From Niastella sp. OAS944 (GTDB lineage: Bacteria; Bacteroidota; Bacteroidia; Chitinophagales; Chitinophagaceae): a stretch of DNA of 64,000 bases. The stretch lies in the NCBI GenBank assembly GCA_024809215.1, contig JANUBW010000003.1:620001-684000 (forward strand), given 5' to 3'. The notes below the pieces were generated by a model that did no database searches, had not been told where the DNA came from, and saw only the letters and a program-made list of their open reading frames with translations. Below, in pieces: positions 26,766 to 34,907 of the stretch; position 1 is the stretch's first letter, and each line of letters starts with the position of its first letter. The translations under genes and the position numbers were made by a program.

Positions 26766-27863
26766 TTAAAACCATCCTCTTTTTCTGAAAAGCCGTAGCA
26801 TCCACAACGGTATTAATAACATTAGCCCTACAGCAATAAAAAATCCCCAATCATTATGCAGGTAGGGGATCTTATCAAAATTCATCCCAAAGATGCCGCC
26901 TATTACTGTAGCAGGAGCCATTAAGCAGGTAACGATGGCCATTACCTTCATAACCTCATTCATACGCAGGTTCACATTGTTTATATACAGGTCCTGCATA
27001 CTCATTATAATATCGCGGTAGTTTTCACTTAAGTCAAAGGCCTGCACAATGTGATCGTATACGTCTTTATAATATTTTGTGTGGCGGTCTTCCAACAAAT
27101 CGCTTTCGCTACGAATAATGCCATTCAGCAGATCGCGCACCGGCGCAAAATTTCTTTTTAATACGATCAGTTCTTTACGCAGTTTGTTAATACGGGCCAA
27201 TGAACGGGTATTGCTGCTGCGGATCACTTCCTCTTCGAGCAACTCAATTTGTTCTCCTACTTTTTCCATTACAATAAAGTAGTTATCAACAATCATATCA
27301 AGAAGTGAATAACACAGGTAATCGGCGCCACGTTGCCTGATCTTGGCGTTAGTTATTTTTAGTCTTGTTCTTACTGGATTGAACACATCCCGTTGGGCAT
27401 CTTCCTGAAAAGAGAGCACAAAATTTTTGCCCAAAATGATACTTATTTGCTCTGATTCAACCGAACTTTTCTCCTCGTTGAAATAAAGCATATTCAGCAG
27501 GCAGAAAAGTATGTTATCAACTTCGTCCATCTTCGGACGTTGGTTAATACTTAATATATCCTCTATTACCAGTGGGTGAATATCGTACCCGTTACAAATG
27601 GCTTCCACATCGGTCTTTCGTAACCCATCAATATTGATCCAGCTGATATAGTCAGTATCCTTACAATGTAAACACTCCGATACGGTTTCAACGTTATACT
27701 CCTGTATGGTAGCAGCGTTGTACTCATATACAGAGATCTTTACATCCTTGGCTTCTTCACGTGTGGGAACAATGGTAGGATTAACCTGCAATATTTCCTT
27801 GGTTCGGGCTGTGCCGAACAGGGATGGCAACATTAAATAACGCAGGTATTTCTGAGGACTCAT
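26766..27863 (-). CDS. corA: Magnesium/cobalt transporter CorA
   Basis: 365 residues from MSPQKYL (27863); an in-frame ATG 11 codons earlier is less typical. A large cytoplasmic domain (ISWINIDGL, HPLVIEDILS-x-x-QRPKMDEVDN) precedes two C-terminal membrane helices. The pore motif GMN is intact (GGIFGMNF). CorA forms a homopentameric magnesium channel in the inner membrane. No linked regulator or riboswitch was seen. Confidence 0.94.
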   Translation of the reverse strand: MSPQKYLRYLMLPSLFGTARTKEILQVNPTIVPTREEAKDVKISVYEYNAATIQEYNVETVSECLHCKDTDYISWINIDGLRKTDVEAICNGYDIHPLVIEDILSINQRPKMDEVDNILFCLLNMLYFNEEKSSVESEQISIILGKNFVLSFQEDAQRDVFNPVRTRLKITNAKIRQRGADYLCYSLLDMIVDNYFIVMEKVGEQIELLEEEVIRSSNTRSLARINKLRKELIVLKRNFAPVRDLLNGIIRSESDLLEDRHTKYYKDVYDHIVQAFDLSENYRDIIMSMQDLYINNVNLRMNEVMKVMAIVTCLMAPATVIGGIFGMNFDKIPYLHNDWGFFIAVGLMLLIPLWMLRLFRKRGWF

Positions 27864-27966
27864 ATAACAAAAATGGCTAAAAATACTGAAATACAATACC
27901 CTTTGCCACTAATTGACTTGTTAATGGCAAAGAGTAACTGCTGCAAAAAGCATACAATTATAATAA

Positions 27967-28533
27967 TTATTCTACGGAGTTAATGGTGAGGTCGGCGCCC
28001 AGGCTATTTCCTTCAATTTTTAGCATTACAGGAAAGGCCGCATTGTTAAGGATCCAAATTCGGGTAGATCCGGCAGCATTTTCTACAAAAAAGGCATCAA
28101 CTGGTTTACCCGTTATCTTTAATTGCTGTTGCTCGTTAGGGGTTTTAACGCTAAAGCTTTGATTGTCCAGATCTATCTTTTTATCTTTTTGTAATTGGTC
28201 CCATTGGGCTTTTGAAAATACAATGGCAGTTTGGTCATCTGCCAGTACCTGCTCGGTGCCGGGCGAAGGCTGGTCCCAAAAACCTTTCAACCCGCTTTCC
28301 AGCGATTTGCTTTTCATAACCCAGGTGCCGCCACCAAAACCTTCAACATTCCAACCCATTTTAAGAAAACCGGTAGCAACAGAATCAAAAGAAAAAGTAC
28401 AGGGAAAAGTTTGACCATTTAAAAAAGCTGAGTAAGCCAGTTTTGTACCTTGTTTAATAGTGGGGACATATTTATCCTGCGCCCAGGCAGAACCTGCCAT
28501 TAGCAGGCAAACACCAAGAATGATTTTTTTCAT
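27967..28533 (-). CDS. Hypothetical exported protein
   Basis: A 188-residue protein with a signal peptide (MKKIILGVCLLMAGSAWAQ) and a beta-rich body without membrane segments. I do not recognise a family. Features include repeated Gly-rich turn FGGGTWVMKSK and a C-terminal half (FFVENAAGSTRIWILNNAAFPVMLKI) that looks like a small beta sandwich, as in periplasmic proteins of unknown role in Bacteroidota. It stands alone between corA and a dehydrogenase gene, same strand. Confidence 0.7.
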   Translation of the reverse strand: MKKIILGVCLLMAGSAWAQDKYVPTIKQGTKLAYSAFLNGQTFPCTFSFDSVATGFLKMGWNVEGFGGGTWVMKSKSLESGLKGFWDQPSPGTEQVLADDQTAIVFSKAQWDQLQKDKKIDLDNQSFSVKTPNEQQQLKITGKPVDAFFVENAAGSTRIWILNNAAFPVMLKIEGNSLGADLTINSVE

Positions 28534-28616
28534 ATAACAGGTTTTATGTGAATTTACTGAAAAAGACCGAAGGCGTAACGCTTAATGCCCAACGCAAATA
28601 CTGCCTATAAAACAAA

Positions 28617-28643
28617 AACGGAGTTACAAATTGCAACTCCGTT
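28617..28643 (-). terminator. Terminator of the dehydrogenase gene
   Basis: AACGGAGTT pairs with AACTCCGTT around a nine-base loop; on the minus strand TTTGTTTTAT follows. It lies 39 bases beyond the dehydrogenase stop. Confidence 0.75.
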
Positions 28644-28681
28644 CTCGTAAAATATTACCGTTGTGATTATATAATTATTAA

Positions 28682-29776
28682 TTACAGCTTCTCGTACAAG
28701 GCGCGTAATTTTTCGCGGGTCATAATTTTTTCCCAGTCTTTACCCAATGCATTTTCCCATAACGGTTTCATGCCCAGTGATACATTGATCATTGTATCGA
28801 ACTGTTCGTCGGAAAGACCTTTACAAATACCAACAGGAATATCGATATTATTTTTCTCAACCATTCTTTTAAACTCAGCTACGCCTTCCGGGTAGTAAGG
28901 TTCAAGATGGTTCATAACAATACAATTACCAATACCATGTTTGGTGCCCAGCAAATAACTTAAGCCATAACTTACAGCGTGTGCAACGCCTACCTGTGAA
29001 TAAGCGATGCTCATACCGCCGGCAAAAGATGCCATCATCAGTTTTTCGTCGCACTCAGCGTCCCAGTTATCTTTTTCAAGAAAAATGTGCTGGCATAATT
29101 GCAATGCTTTTTCGCCATACGATTTGCTGAACTCGTTCAGGTAAGTGCCTTGCAGGCTTTCAATACAATGGATATAGCAATCCATACCTGTATAAAAACG
29201 CTGGTTAACGGGTGCGTTGGCTATTAATTCGGGGTCAAGAACGATCTGGCTAAAAGGGGTGAAATCAGAGTTCATACCCAGTTTACGGGTAGGGCCGGTA
29301 AGAACTGTGGTACGTGAAACCTCAGCACCGGTTCCACTTAAAGTAGGGATACCCACTTTGTAAACGCCGGCAACTTTTACCAGGTCCCAGCCCTGATAGT
29401 CGGCCGAAGAACCAGTATTGGTCATCATTAAAGAAACCGCTTTGGCCAGGTCGAGGGTTGAGCCGCCGCCTATGCCAATAATACCGCTCACGGTGCCAAA
29501 CTCATCTTTTAATTGTTTTGCCAGTTTATCAACCTGAGTTGTTTTTGGTTCATATGTAACATCTGCAAAGATCACTTTGTCCTTACCACGTAAAGGAATG
29601 CGGCTTACAAGCGATTTGCCGTCGCCGGTGGTGGCGCCGTTTTCAAAAAAATGATCTACTAGGAAGATCATGGGCGCATCGCCTTTTCTATGTGGAGCTA
29701 AAATTTCATCGAGCTGGTTAAAACTGCCGTGGCCGTATATTACATAATCGACCATTTTAAAGTTTCTGAACTTCAT
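28682..29776 (-). CDS. Iron-containing alcohol dehydrogenase family protein, KdnB-like
   Basis: A 364-residue enzyme of the group III alcohol dehydrogenase fold. GIGGGSTLDLAKAVSL binds NAD(P); TLSGTGAEVSRTTVLTGP, the metal-ligand region TGMDCYIHCIESLQGT and AHAVSYGL-x(5)-GTKHG supply the Asp/His ligands. The overall pattern resembles what I remember of KdnB, the 3-deoxy-D-manno-octulosonate 8-oxidase that makes Kdo8N with the aminotransferase KdnA. kdsB is 4 kb away on the same strand; kdnA is not in the window. Alternative: another short-chain alcohol or polyol dehydrogenase. Confidence 0.75.
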   Translation of the reverse strand: MKFRNFKMVDYVIYGHGSFNQLDEILAPHRKGDAPMIFLVDHFFENGATTGDGKSLVSRIPLRGKDKVIFADVTYEPKTTQVDKLAKQLKDEFGTVSGIIGIGGGSTLDLAKAVSLMMTNTGSSADYQGWDLVKVAGVYKVGIPTLSGTGAEVSRTTVLTGPTRKLGMNSDFTPFSQIVLDPELIANAPVNQRFYTGMDCYIHCIESLQGTYLNEFSKSYGEKALQLCQHIFLEKDNWDAECDEKLMMASFAGGMSIAYSQVGVAHAVSYGLSYLLGTKHGIGNCIVMNHLEPYYPEGVAEFKRMVEKNNIDIPVGICKGLSDEQFDTMINVSLGMKPLWENALGKDWEKIMTREKLRALYEKL

Positions 29777-30010
29777 ATGCTTACGCTAAATGATTTTTAA
29801 AAGATACTGTGATTTAGCCGTGCGAAGGTCGGAATCAATGGGCAATTGGCAATCGACAATTGTCAAATAATTCCATACACCCCCGCAAGGCCCGGGATGG
29901 TAAAAATTTTATATAAAACTGTGATTGCCAGTAAAAATTGCCTATTACAGTGGGAAAAACCTACAGCGGCACCCGGCCTGCTGCTAAAAGGAATTCGTAA
30001 ATTGAGCAAT

Positions 30011-30643
30011 ATGGGTGTTATTAATAAACTGGCGTCTTCGCTTGGTAGAAGAGATGAAGTGCCAAACCAGGAGCTGGCCGCTGAAATTGCCGGCAACAAT
30101 GATAAAAAAGCGGTGCAGGAACTGGTTGATAACCTAAGCAATAAAAGTAAAGACGTACAAAGCGATTGTATAAAAGTGTTATATGAGATCGCTACTCTAA
30201 AGCCTATATTGGTGGCAAACCATGTTAATAGTTTTATAGAGCTTTTGAGCAGTAAGAACAATCGCATGCAATGGGGCGCCATGACGGCCCTGCATGCTAT
30301 AACCAATGAAAAACCCGATGCTGTGTATAACGCATTGCCAACGATCGTGGCTGTGGCCGATAAGGGGTCGGTAATTACCAATGACCATTGTGTGGGAATT
30401 TTAATAAAACTGGCGGCTGTAAAAAAATGTACTGAAGATGCATTTAAGCTGTTACTGGAGCGATTGAAATTATGCCCCACCAATCAATTGCCTATGTATG
30501 CAGAAAATGCATTGCCGGTTATAAATGAAAATAACAAAGCTGTTTTTATACAAACGCTATCGGCACGGCTTGCAGAAATTGAAAAAGAAACAAAACGGGC
30601 GCGGGTAGAAAAGGTGATAAAAAAGCTACAACCTAAAAAATAA
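30011..30643 (+). CDS. HEAT-repeat-like protein
   Basis: 210 residues from MGVINKLASSLG at 30011; the open frame extends to 29846 but the extra 55 residues look like intergenic sequence. The body is a series of about 35-residue helical pairs (KKAVQELVDNLSNKSKDVQSD, SFIELLSSKNNRMQWGAMTAL, NALPTIVAVADKGSVI), as in HEAT/ARM repeats, ending in a Lys-rich tail. Such scaffolds bind proteins or DNA. It is probably co-transcribed with the nitrilase gene 27 bases downstream. Confidence 0.75.
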   Translation: MGVINKLASSLGRRDEVPNQELAAEIAGNNDKKAVQELVDNLSNKSKDVQSDCIKVLYEIATLKPILVANHVNSFIELLSSKNNRMQWGAMTALHAITNEKPDAVYNALPTIVAVADKGSVITNDHCVGILIKLAAVKKCTEDAFKLLLERLKLCPTNQLPMYAENALPVINENNKAVFIQTLSARLAEIEKETKRARVEKVIKKLQPKK

Positions 30644-30670
30644 TTATCCTTATAAATTAAAGCTTATCCA

Positions 30671-31399
30671 ATGAAAATAGCAGTAGCGCAAACAAAACCA
30701 CTTACCGGGGATATTGAAGGTAATATTAAAAACCATATAACCCTGGCCACACGCGCCGCCGATAATGGTGCTGATATTATTATTTTCCCCGAACTGTCGT
30801 TGACCGGGTATGAACCCTCACTTGCCAAAGAACTAGCTACCGGTATTAACGACAGCCGCTTTGAAGTTCTTCAACAATTAAGCAACGAAAAGCAGATCAC
30901 CATTGGTGTGGGCGTACCAACAAATGCTGAATCCGGTATTCATATTACCATGGTTTTGTTTCAGCCCAATAAACCACGGCAGGCCAACTCAAAAATGTAT
31001 TTGCATGCCGATGAAGAACCCTTTTTTGTAAGTGGTGAAAATTTACAAGGCTTAATAATTAATAATACACCCATTGCCCTGGCTATTTGTTATGAGATAT
31101 CTGTTCATGAACATTCGGCAAATGCCCGCAAGTCCGGTGCTGAGCTATATGTAGCCAGTGTGGCCAAAACAGTAAAAGGTGTGGAAAAAGCGTGGGCAAG
31201 CCTAAGTGAAACTGCCAGTAAATACGGGATGACCGTTTTAATGAGCAATAGTGTGGGAATGTGTGAAGATGGGCTTTGCGGTGGCAGATCTGCTGCCTGG
31301 AACAGTAAAGGAGAATTATTGGGGCATTTGAACGATACCGATGAAGGCATTATAGTACTCGATACGATTATAGATAAAATCTATCTGATTATAGAATAA
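30671..31399 (+). CDS. Carbon-nitrogen hydrolase (nitrilase superfamily)
   Basis: A 242-residue cytoplasmic enzyme. The Glu-Lys-Cys triad is present: FPELSLTGYEPS, SKMYLHADEEPFF and ALAICYEIS. The family hydrolyses amides, nitriles or carbamoyl groups; the short form and Bacteroidota context do not tell the substrate. It follows the HEAT-repeat gene closely. Confidence 0.88.
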   Translation: MKIAVAQTKPLTGDIEGNIKNHITLATRAADNGADIIIFPELSLTGYEPSLAKELATGINDSRFEVLQQLSNEKQITIGVGVPTNAESGIHITMVLFQPNKPRQANSKMYLHADEEPFFVSGENLQGLIINNTPIALAICYEISVHEHSANARKSGAELYVASVAKTVKGVEKAWASLSETASKYGMTVLMSNSVGMCEDGLCGGRSAAWNSKGELLGHLNDTDEGIIVLDTIIDKIYLIIE

Positions 31400-31576
31400 T
31401 ACTATAAAAATCTATATCATTTTTTGGCATCTTTGCGTCACTCAACCATAGCCCATTAACGGGCATCACGATTGTTTTCCTGCCATTTTCCTGAAAGTTC
31501 AAAGCATAATGCTTAAGCATTAGCCGAAATATTAGTGCGTTTGGCGATTAGCATTCTAAAAATTTTAAATCATAAT

Positions 31577-32146
31577 ATGAGTAACAAAGTGTTGTCTATC
31601 GGAACTCAGTTCCCGGCATTTAAGAAGAAAGCGGTTGTATCTATTGAGAAAGGCAAAGAATTCATGGAATTAACAAATGAGTACGCCACTTCAAAAGGAA
31701 AATGGACAGTAATGTTCTGGTGGCCGAAAGATTTCACTTTCGTGTGTCCTACTGAAATAGCGGAGTTCAACAAAAAACACAGCGAATTTACTGACAGAGA
31801 TGCCATTTTGATAGGCGCTTCAACCGATTCAGAATTTGTGCATGCAGCATGGAGAAGAGATCACAACGATTTGAAAGACCTGAAATTCCCTATGCTGGCC
31901 GATACTTCTAAATCACTGGCTGAAGAACTGGGTATTCTTGATTCTGAAGAGAAGATCGCTTACCGCGCTACCTTCATCATAGACCCACAAGGTATTGTAC
32001 GCTGGGTAAGTGTATATGACCTGAATGTTGGCCGTAACGTACAGGAAGTTGTTCGTGTACTGGATGCCCTGCAAACAGACGAACTGTGTCCTTGCAACTG
32101 GCAAAAAGGTCAGGAAACATTGACCACTGCATTAAGCATGAACTAA
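31577..32146 (+). CDS. ahpC: Peroxiredoxin AhpC, AhpD-linked type
   Basis: 189 residues from MSNKVLSIG at 31577 (in-frame ATG at 31535 ignored). The peroxidatic Cys57 sits in FTFVCPTE; two further Cys, 171 and 173, lie in ELCPCNW. This three-Cys arrangement matches mycobacterial AhpC (Cys61, 174, 176), which is recycled by AhpD instead of AhpF. ahpD is the next gene. The enzyme reduces hydroperoxides in the cytoplasm. A 5' leader of roughly 140 bases is possible. Confidence 0.93.
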   Translation: MSNKVLSIGTQFPAFKKKAVVSIEKGKEFMELTNEYATSKGKWTVMFWWPKDFTFVCPTEIAEFNKKHSEFTDRDAILIGASTDSEFVHAAWRRDHNDLKDLKFPMLADTSKSLAEELGILDSEEKIAYRATFIIDPQGIVRWVSVYDLNVGRNVQEVVRVLDALQTDELCPCNWQKGQETLTTALSMN

Positions 32147-32173
32147 TTTTTATAGCGTAACAAAACTACGTGG

Positions 32174-32257
32174 TAAGGACCGGTTAAAAAGACATTACTA
32201 AAGAGTGGTAATGTGCAAAATAACCCTCGTGAACTATGTTCTTTTATCCGGTCCTTA
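32174..32257 (+). terminator. Nested hairpin between ahpC and ahpD
   Basis: TAAGGACCGG (32174-32183) pairs with CCGGTCCTTA (32248-32257); inside it CATTAC pairs with GTAATG. Only ATTTTAAAC follows, so this may be a partial terminator or an RNA processing/stability element that tunes the ahpC:ahpD ratio. Confidence 0.5.
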
Positions 32258-32279
32258 ATTTTAAACAAACGTATTTAAC

Positions 32280-32879
32280 ATGAGCCAGGGAATAGCAATA
32301 CAGAATGAAACTTTTAGCAACCTGTTAAATGATCTGCAAATACCTGAGTATACGCCTTCTGCCACTGCACAACAATTGTTGGTAGCTGAATCGAAATATA
32401 TAAAGGACCTGAAGATCAATGTGAGCAATGTGCTGAACAACACGCAATACCTGAATAAAAAGGAAGCGTTGTTACTGGCCTATGCAGTTGCGGTAAATGA
32501 AAAATTCGATCTGCTGAAAGATTCTTTTCGCGCGCAGGCCCAGGAAGCTGGCGCCAACGAGGCTGAACTGGCAGAGATAGTTTCGTGTACATCTTTGATG
32601 AACGCGAACAATGTATTCTACCGCTTCCGCCATTTTATGAATAAGGATTTTTATACCAATACGCCTGCTGGTATAAAAATGAGCATTATGATGAACCCTG
32701 TTTTGGGTAAAGAGTTTTTTGAACTGGTGAGCCTGGTTGTTTCATCAATAAATGGTTGTGAAATGTGCATTACTTCGCACGAACAATCAATTTTACAACA
32801 TGGCGGTTCTGAAAGCCGTATTCTTGAAGGTGTAAAACTTGGAGCAATAATAAAATCGTTGATAACCGTACTCGCTTAA
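32280..32879 (+). CDS. ahpD: Alkyl hydroperoxidase AhpD-like (carboxymuconolactone decarboxylase family)
   Basis: A 199-residue all-helical protein with the AhpD active site Cys160-x-x-Cys163-x3-His167 (NGCEMCITSHE), matching Cys130/Cys133/His137 of M. tuberculosis AhpD in spacing. AhpD passes electrons from a dihydrolipoyl protein to AhpC. Its gene follows ahpC by 133 bases with a hairpin between them. Confidence 0.9.
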   Translation: MSQGIAIQNETFSNLLNDLQIPEYTPSATAQQLLVAESKYIKDLKINVSNVLNNTQYLNKKEALLLAYAVAVNEKFDLLKDSFRAQAQEAGANEAELAEIVSCTSLMNANNVFYRFRHFMNKDFYTNTPAGIKMSIMMNPVLGKEFFELVSLVVSSINGCEMCITSHEQSILQHGGSESRILEGVKLGAIIKSLITVLA

Positions 32880-32995
32880 GACGACGTGAAACGTGAAACG
32901 GCAAACGTGAAAAGATTCGCTAATTGCGTGATGTCCGATTGCCTTTGGGCAGAACACTCGGGCAGATGTAGTGGATAACGAAAAAAAGGATAATT

Positions 32996-33038
32996 GAAAG
33001 GGGTGAGTTCGCCGTACGGCGGTACTCACCCCTTTCGT
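32996..33038. terminator. Bidirectional terminator between ahpD and the ROK kinase gene
   Basis: GAAAGGGGTGAGT pairs with ACTCACCCCTTTC, with a further GC-rich inner stem. TTTTATT follows on the plus strand. Confidence 0.8.
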
Positions 33039-33126
33039 TTTATTGTGGGCCGCCTTAAATGGCTGGTGCAAAAAACAAGTAAATCTCAAAACCGCGCGAG
33101 CCCTTTCACGTTTTCCGTTTTACGAA

Positions 33127-34038
33127 TTACGCCACTAACGCCGCAGCGCCAAAAACGCCGGCGCTATCGCCGAGGCTGGGTTTTAGAATTTGAACGTCAA
33201 CGCGGTTATTGAAAATGAATTTGTGCAGCGATTCAACACCGGCAGTATAAATACTGTCGATATTTCCCACACCACCACCAACTACAATAACATCGGGATC
33301 GAGCATATTGGTAATTACCGATACGGCCTTACCAAAAAAATGGTTAAGCCTGTCGATGGTCTTTACGGCTGCCTGGTCGTTCCCCTGCAGTGAGTGGGCC
33401 AAAATATCTTTTAACGAAAGCATGGAACCGGTAATACTTTTATAATACCGTTGCAAACCGGGGCCCGATAAAACCGTTTCCACACAACCCGTACGGCCGC
33501 AATAACAGGGGCCGCCCGATTCATCGAGGAAATTATGTCCCCATTCGCCGGCAATGCCATGTTTGCCATTCCACACATGGCCATTTATTACAATACCGCC
33601 GCCAACACCGGTACCCATAATAATACCGAACACCACTTTGGCATCGGGCGCCTGTTGTTTTACAACGCCCCAATGCGTTTCGGCAAGGGCAAAACAATTG
33701 GCGTCATTGGCCAATACACAGGGAATTCCGAGCTTTTCTTCCAGGTCTTTTTTCAGCGGCTGTCCATTCAGGGCAGTGCTGTTGCAGTTCTTCATAGTTT
33801 GCAAAATGGGGTCCAGTACACCGGGCGTACCCAGTCCCAAACGGGCAGGTTGCAAGCCTGATTGCTGTTTCATTGTTTGAACCAATTTATCGATCTGGCC
33901 AATGATGTGCTCGTATCCTTTATGGCCTTCCGTATCGATACGGGTCCTGAGAATAGGTTGTGGATTATCTAATGAAGGAACGATGGCCCCTTCTATTTTG
34001 GTTCCTCCCAAATCGATACCCCAAAGTGGTTGCGTCAT
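33127..34038 (-). CDS. ROK family sugar kinase (probable glucokinase)
   Basis: A 303-residue protein with the phosphate-binding GIDLGGTKIEGA at the N-terminus, GTGVGGGIVINGHVWNGKHG with GEWGHN, the zinc motif CYCGRTGCVE, and GGGVGN near the C-terminus. No DNA-binding domain, so a kinase and not a repressor. It phosphorylates a hexose, most likely glucose, with ATP. It lies 15 bases downstream of kdsB on the same strand. Confidence 0.88.
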   Translation of the reverse strand: MTQPLWGIDLGGTKIEGAIVPSLDNPQPILRTRIDTEGHKGYEHIIGQIDKLVQTMKQQSGLQPARLGLGTPGVLDPILQTMKNCNSTALNGQPLKKDLEEKLGIPCVLANDANCFALAETHWGVVKQQAPDAKVVFGIIMGTGVGGGIVINGHVWNGKHGIAGEWGHNFLDESGGPCYCGRTGCVETVLSGPGLQRYYKSITGSMLSLKDILAHSLQGNDQAAVKTIDRLNHFFGKAVSVITNMLDPDVIVVGGGVGNIDSIYTAGVESLHKFIFNNRVDVQILKPSLGDSAGVFGAAALVA

Positions 34039-34053
34039 GTTGGTTAATTATAA

Positions 34054-34782
34054 TTATTGTAAAAGCCGGGCTGCCCTTTCAAGGTCTTCGGGTGTATCAA
34101 TTTCAACACCCATATAATCTGTTATTACCATTTTTAAGGGAACGCCATTTTCGAGATAACGAAGGCATTCAATTTTTTCAGCGGCTTCCAGTGGGGTCAT
34201 GGGCCAGGTGGTAAAGCTCATCAGCGCATCTTTACGAAAAGCGTATACACCAATATGTTCATAATAGGTGATCACTGCTTCGTTATTACGTGGGTAGGGG
34301 ATAATGCTTCTGCTGAAAAACAGGGAGTTCATATGTTTATCAACCGCTACTTTCACATAGTTGGGATCGGCAATGAATTGTGGTTCTTTCAACACCTGCA
34401 TCAGGGAAGCTACCTGTACTTTAGCACCTGCTTCGCCTTCAAATACCTGTAACAATTTTTGAAGCGGTTCTTTTTTTACAAAAGGTTCATCGCCCTGCAC
34501 ATTCACTACAATATCTGTTTCTATATCGGCCACCGCTTCGGCAATACGGTCGCTGCCGCTTTCGTGCTGTTGACGGCTCATACAGGCCTTGCCGCCATTT
34601 GAAACAATTTCATTATAAATAATTTCACTATCTGTCACCACCCATACTTCATCGAATAAATCCGTGGCTACGGTATTGTCATAGGTGTGGCGAATAACAG
34701 TTTTATTACCCAGCTGCTGCATCAATTTGGCAGGAAACCGGGTTGCCGCATAGCGGGCCGGGATCATTGCAATTTTTTTCAT
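34054..34782 (-). CDS. kdsB: 3-deoxy-manno-octulosonate cytidylyltransferase
   Basis: 242 residues from MKKIAMIPARYAATRFPAKL at 34782; an upstream in-frame ATG adds 17 residues without family support. ESGSDRIAEAV, NVQGDEPF, HIGVYAFRK and the C-terminal GVEIDTPEDLERA are typical for KdsB. It activates Kdo as CMP-Kdo for lipopolysaccharide inner core synthesis. It forms an operon with the ROK kinase. Confidence 0.95.
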   Translation of the reverse strand: MKKIAMIPARYAATRFPAKLMQQLGNKTVIRHTYDNTVATDLFDEVWVVTDSEIIYNEIVSNGGKACMSRQQHESGSDRIAEAVADIETDIVVNVQGDEPFVKKEPLQKLLQVFEGEAGAKVQVASLMQVLKEPQFIADPNYVKVAVDKHMNSLFFSRSIIPYPRNNEAVITYYEHIGVYAFRKDALMSFTTWPMTPLEAAEKIECLRYLENGVPLKMVITDYMGVEIDTPEDLERAARLLQ

Positions 34783-34815
34783 ACGCGATAAAGATAAGAA
34801 TATAGCAATGAATGA

Positions 34816-34846
34816 TTGGCTAAACGCAGTCATTTCGTTATATTTG
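34816..34846 (+). promoter_or_regulatory. Promoter of the ATP-grasp operon
   Basis: TTG at 34816-34818, a 20-base spacer and TATATTTG at 34839-34846 fit the Bacteroidota promoter pattern; the ATP-grasp start lies about 60 bases downstream. Confidence 0.6.
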
Positions 34847-34907
34847 GATAGATCGTCTTTTCCCTCCAGCGATTTGCCTGCCAGTTACTATAACCAAACT
34901 ATTCTGT

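Noticed and set aside
29846-30010. N-terminal extension of the HEAT-repeat protein
   Set aside because: The 55 extra residues read like intergenic sequence; ATG at 30011 begins the helical repeats.
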